A stretch of DNA of 64,000 nt from Jaltomata sinuosa (lineage: Eukaryota > Streptophyta > Magnoliopsida > Solanales > Solanaceae). Each line of letters starts with the position of its first letter. The stretch's first letter is position 1. Below are positions 61,512 through 64,000 of this stretch, one piece after another. Below the pieces are notes generated by a model, which did no database searches, was not told where the DNA came from, and saw nothing but the letters and a program-made list of their open reading frames with translations. The translations under genes and the position numbers were made by a program. Location: assembly GCA_003996215.1 (NCBI GenBank), contig QJPP01007237.1:372001-436000 (forward strand). Reading direction: 5' to 3'.

Positions 61512-61767
61512 AGATATCTGATGCTATGGCACAGTCTTGTTTATATTTCGCCTATTCTTCCTTATCACACACTGCAATACACGGTGACAGATGCATTATC
61601 TTTTTTTTTTTAATAACTGAGAAATCCCTAAGGTCCAGAGATATCTGATGCTATGGCACAGTCTTGTTTATATTTCGCCTATTCTTCCTTATCACACACT
61701 GCAATACACGGTGACAGATGCATTATCTTTTTTTTTTTTAATAACTGAGAAATCCCTAAGGTCCAGA
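61512..61767 (+). repeat. 127-bp tandem duplication
   Basis: The block from AGATATCTGATGCTATGGCA to CCCTAAGGTCCAG occurs twice in a row. The only difference seen is the length of a T-run (10 or 11). Confidence 0.92.
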
Positions 61768-62339
61768 GGCACACAGTTTAAAACTCGAAGGATAATGAGC
61801 CTGCCCCCCTCTAGCCTTCTCCACTTAAATATTAGGCTTTCGTCTTCAGTAGAGTTCAAACACATGTCATGCGCCTAACCCATACATCATGCGAAATTGA
61901 AAGAAGCAATTATCCTTTTACTAATATCTGGTTCGTGTCTTCTTGAGTTGCTTGCTAACTTTTTCTGTTACAGGCACAGCATAATACAAGAGTTGCTAGG
62001 ATTTTCTTCCTCTGTCTGTAGCTGTGACTCAAACAATCAATCTCTCAAACTTCTCTTACTTAGCACAACCCATCGCTTAGGCATATCTGCAAAGCTCAAA
62101 GTTCTTATATTCAGAGTGGAATCTGGGACATCAGACCACAGCCAGCCACTGACGAATCTTATCACACCTGATACTAATTTTGGAAGAAAAGAAATGCACA
62201 TAAAAAGAATGGCGAGATGGAAGAAGCCAAAACTTTAGACTCAATGAACACCTCGTGGTTTGAGAATGGCGGCTAAGATACTTCTATTAAAGAGGAAAAA
62301 ACAATGTTGGGTTATACAGATACTATGGTTTCATTTACA
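61768..62339. other. intergenic, nothing recognised
   Basis: Short ORFs only, without domain-like sequence. No repeat ends seen. Confidence 0.4.
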
Positions 62340-62452
62340 ACATACCAGTGTAATCCCACAAGTGGGGTCTGGGGAGGGTGGTGTGTACGCAGCCTTGCCC
62401 CTACCTTGTAAAGATAGAGAGGTTGTTTCTGATCGACCCTCGGCTCCAGTAT
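62340..62452 (-). mobile_element. RTE LINE 3' tail fragment or related SINE
   Basis: ATCCCACAAGTGGGGTCTGG, GTACGCAGCC and GACCCTCGGCTCC match the last 110 bp of the RTE LINE at 48169-48290. No CAA/TTG tail remains and nothing upstream of this block is RTE-like, so a SINE sharing the LINE tail is equally possible. Confidence 0.6.
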
Positions 62453-63643
62453 AGTATGGTTTCATTTGGAACCAGAAAAGTTTCCATAATCATCATGCCC
62501 CACAACCATAACCAAAGGTCTTCCTATCTGATATAATCAAATTACACTTGAAATTTATAGCCCAATCCAAGAATTGTTGGGGTATCTTCTCTACTCTATA
62601 CCGAAACAAAAAAAAGATCTTCTCTACATCGATCCCTCGTGGTACCGATTGAACTCTACCTTAGTGCTCTCTAATCATCTGTCCACATTTGAGGAGTTCA
62701 GACGCTACATTTCGCCACTGAGATTACCAAGACTTCTGCTTACCTTGGTAATATGGTTACAACACCCTCTATTTATATATATATGTGTGTATGTGTGTGT
62801 GTTGATAAGCAACGACAAACCTCTTTCTCTAGATACTATTTATGAGAACATGATCCTTCCTTTGCCAAGTCATTCCCCATCTTCAAAGCCAATTCACTTA
62901 GATCCTTCTGTGTACTTCTAAGCTAAAGAAGTGCCACAGTATAACCCTTGGTATCTCAACTACTTCAATAGTATCTCTGATACTCACATATTGCTCCTCT
63001 GTAGGCAAAAGCTACTCCCTTGCCATAGAAGACTGTTGACACCTATATCCTAATGCATGATGTGTATGATGAAATGAACATATCAGAAGTGCAAAAAGGA
63101 TCATAGCGCTTTCAGCCTCAAAGAACTTTAAGGAACTGAAGAAATACCGGAACCTTTTTTTCTTTTGCAAGTACAGGAACTTCCTTGACAGAGTAATGTT
63201 TACCAGTGAGTAATACAGTATGTAAATAAGTCTGTTTAGCTATGTATATGTATTGCAAGGTATATTGAATAATAAGAGCATACTTTCAATTACTTGCGCT
63301 AATATATAAGAAAATATCATGTAATTTTTTAAGGTTTTTCATGGAGTACAGACATTTATTTATAACAAAAAAAGACGTATTTGAGGTATGTTTCCAACTT
63401 CTTCCGAAATGATTCTTAATTGCATTCATTGGAAAGTTCAAGGTGCTCAATTCTCTAGAACGTCGTATGGATCATAAATTGAAAGGAGAGAAGTCCTCAA
63501 CCAAAAGTTTATGGTATTCACAAAACTTTAGAGATGAATAAAAGCTTAAAAAGAAGTCATTACCCAGAAGGTGTAGTCAGGTAGGCATCCAACTTTGCCA
63601 CAGCATCAACAAGTAACATTTATTAGTAACATATTCCAGATAT
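62453..63643. other. downstream flank of the right-end gene
   Basis: Includes a TATATATATATGTGTGTATG microsatellite near 62776-62800. No coding sequence is supported; the part next to 63644 is likely 3' UTR on the minus strand. Confidence 0.4.
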
Positions 63644-63999
63644 TCAGTCACCGGACCCTTCTTCATTCCCAGGAAAAAGAAATTGAAGGTCTTCATTGTC
63701 TCTATACACTTGCACCAGGCAAGCTGCTTTATATACAAACAACCCAACCATGGCAGGAACCAGCTGTTAAGATCCCAAACATATGCCACATTAACTGATG
63801 AACGGCCACAATCAGAGGATAGCATAAACAATTCAAATGTTGTAAATGTACACAGTATTACCTGAAAATCAAATAGATCATGGGCAAAATGCTGAGACAA
63901 TTCCCACAATCCATATATTGCAGCAGGAATCACAAGCCTGGGAGATGAAAGAGCAACGCTGCTGCCTTTAACAGATCTCTCAAAAAAATCCTGCAGATC
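63644..63999 (-). CDS. last two exons of an unidentified conserved plant protein (partial)
   Basis: Exon 63999-63862 reads DLQDFFERSVKGSSVALSSP then RLVIPAAIYGLWELSQHFAH and ends DFQ at a CAG/GTAATA donor. After a 98-bp intron, exon 63763-63644 continues in phase with LVPAMVGLFVYKAACLVQVY, then RDNEDLQFLFPGNEEGSGD and a TGA stop. The two exons join into one hydrophobic C-terminal region: two helices (around AAIYGLWELSQ and LVPAMVGLFVYKAACLVQ) that could be membrane segments, then an acidic tail. I do not recognise the family securely; a chloroplast or other membrane protein is possible. The rest of the gene lies beyond the right edge. Confidence 0.65.
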
Positions 64000-64000
64000 T

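Overview
The window looks like nuclear DNA of a flowering plant, most probably Solanaceae. It has long intergenic stretches of nested Ty3/gypsy, L1 and RTE elements, several MITEs, one large intron-rich host gene and little else. The family guess rests on an RTE-type LINE 3' tail ending in TTG repeats, which occurs four times here and which I know from Solanaceae genomes.

Layout. 1-8704: a Ty3/gypsy element with very long LTRs (3' LTR about 3.2 kb; the 5' LTR runs off the left edge) and an internal region with a decayed gag but no recognisable pol. 8705-14207: remnants of related gypsy elements, including a decayed protease/RT/RNase H, plus an unclassified LTR-like segment. 14208-17620: decayed L1-type LINE on the minus strand. 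17785-18670: a minisatellite with a four-unit higher-order repeat. 19381-25369: a complete chromovirus on the minus strand with a 5-bp target duplication, broken by stop codons and by a reversed RNase H patch from another gypsy family.

25767-46365 is the host locus, on the minus strand. Eleven coding exons (25767-45454) keep frame across every junction and give a 754-residue protein with the Mic1 C-terminal domain, that is, plant RMC1 (regulator of the MON1-CCZ1 Rab7 activator). Introns 2 and 5 are each about 7.4 kb because of LINEs, a hAT MITE and other repeats. About 320 bp upstream of the RMC1 start, on the same strand, is a two-exon 60-residue ORF with a C-x12-C / C-x9-C cysteine pattern like the complex I assembly factor NDUFAF8. 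It is either a separate small gene or a conserved upstream ORF of the RMC1 transcript.

47667-58700: a minus-strand LTR (2.3 kb once the insertion is removed) split by a 5.4-kb RTE LINE with a 23-bp target duplication and one frameshift in an otherwise open EN-RT frame, followed by another LTR-like segment with a TATA box. 58701-63643: AT-rich DNA with a 588-bp MITE and local tandem duplications. 63644-63999: the last two exons of an unidentified host gene on the minus strand.

The most interesting items are the RMC1/NDUFAF8-like tandem arrangement, the L1/RTE chimeric and partly inverted LINE in RMC1 intron 2, the reversed RNase H patch in the chromovirus, and the higher-order minisatellite. 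The printed sequence ends at 63999.
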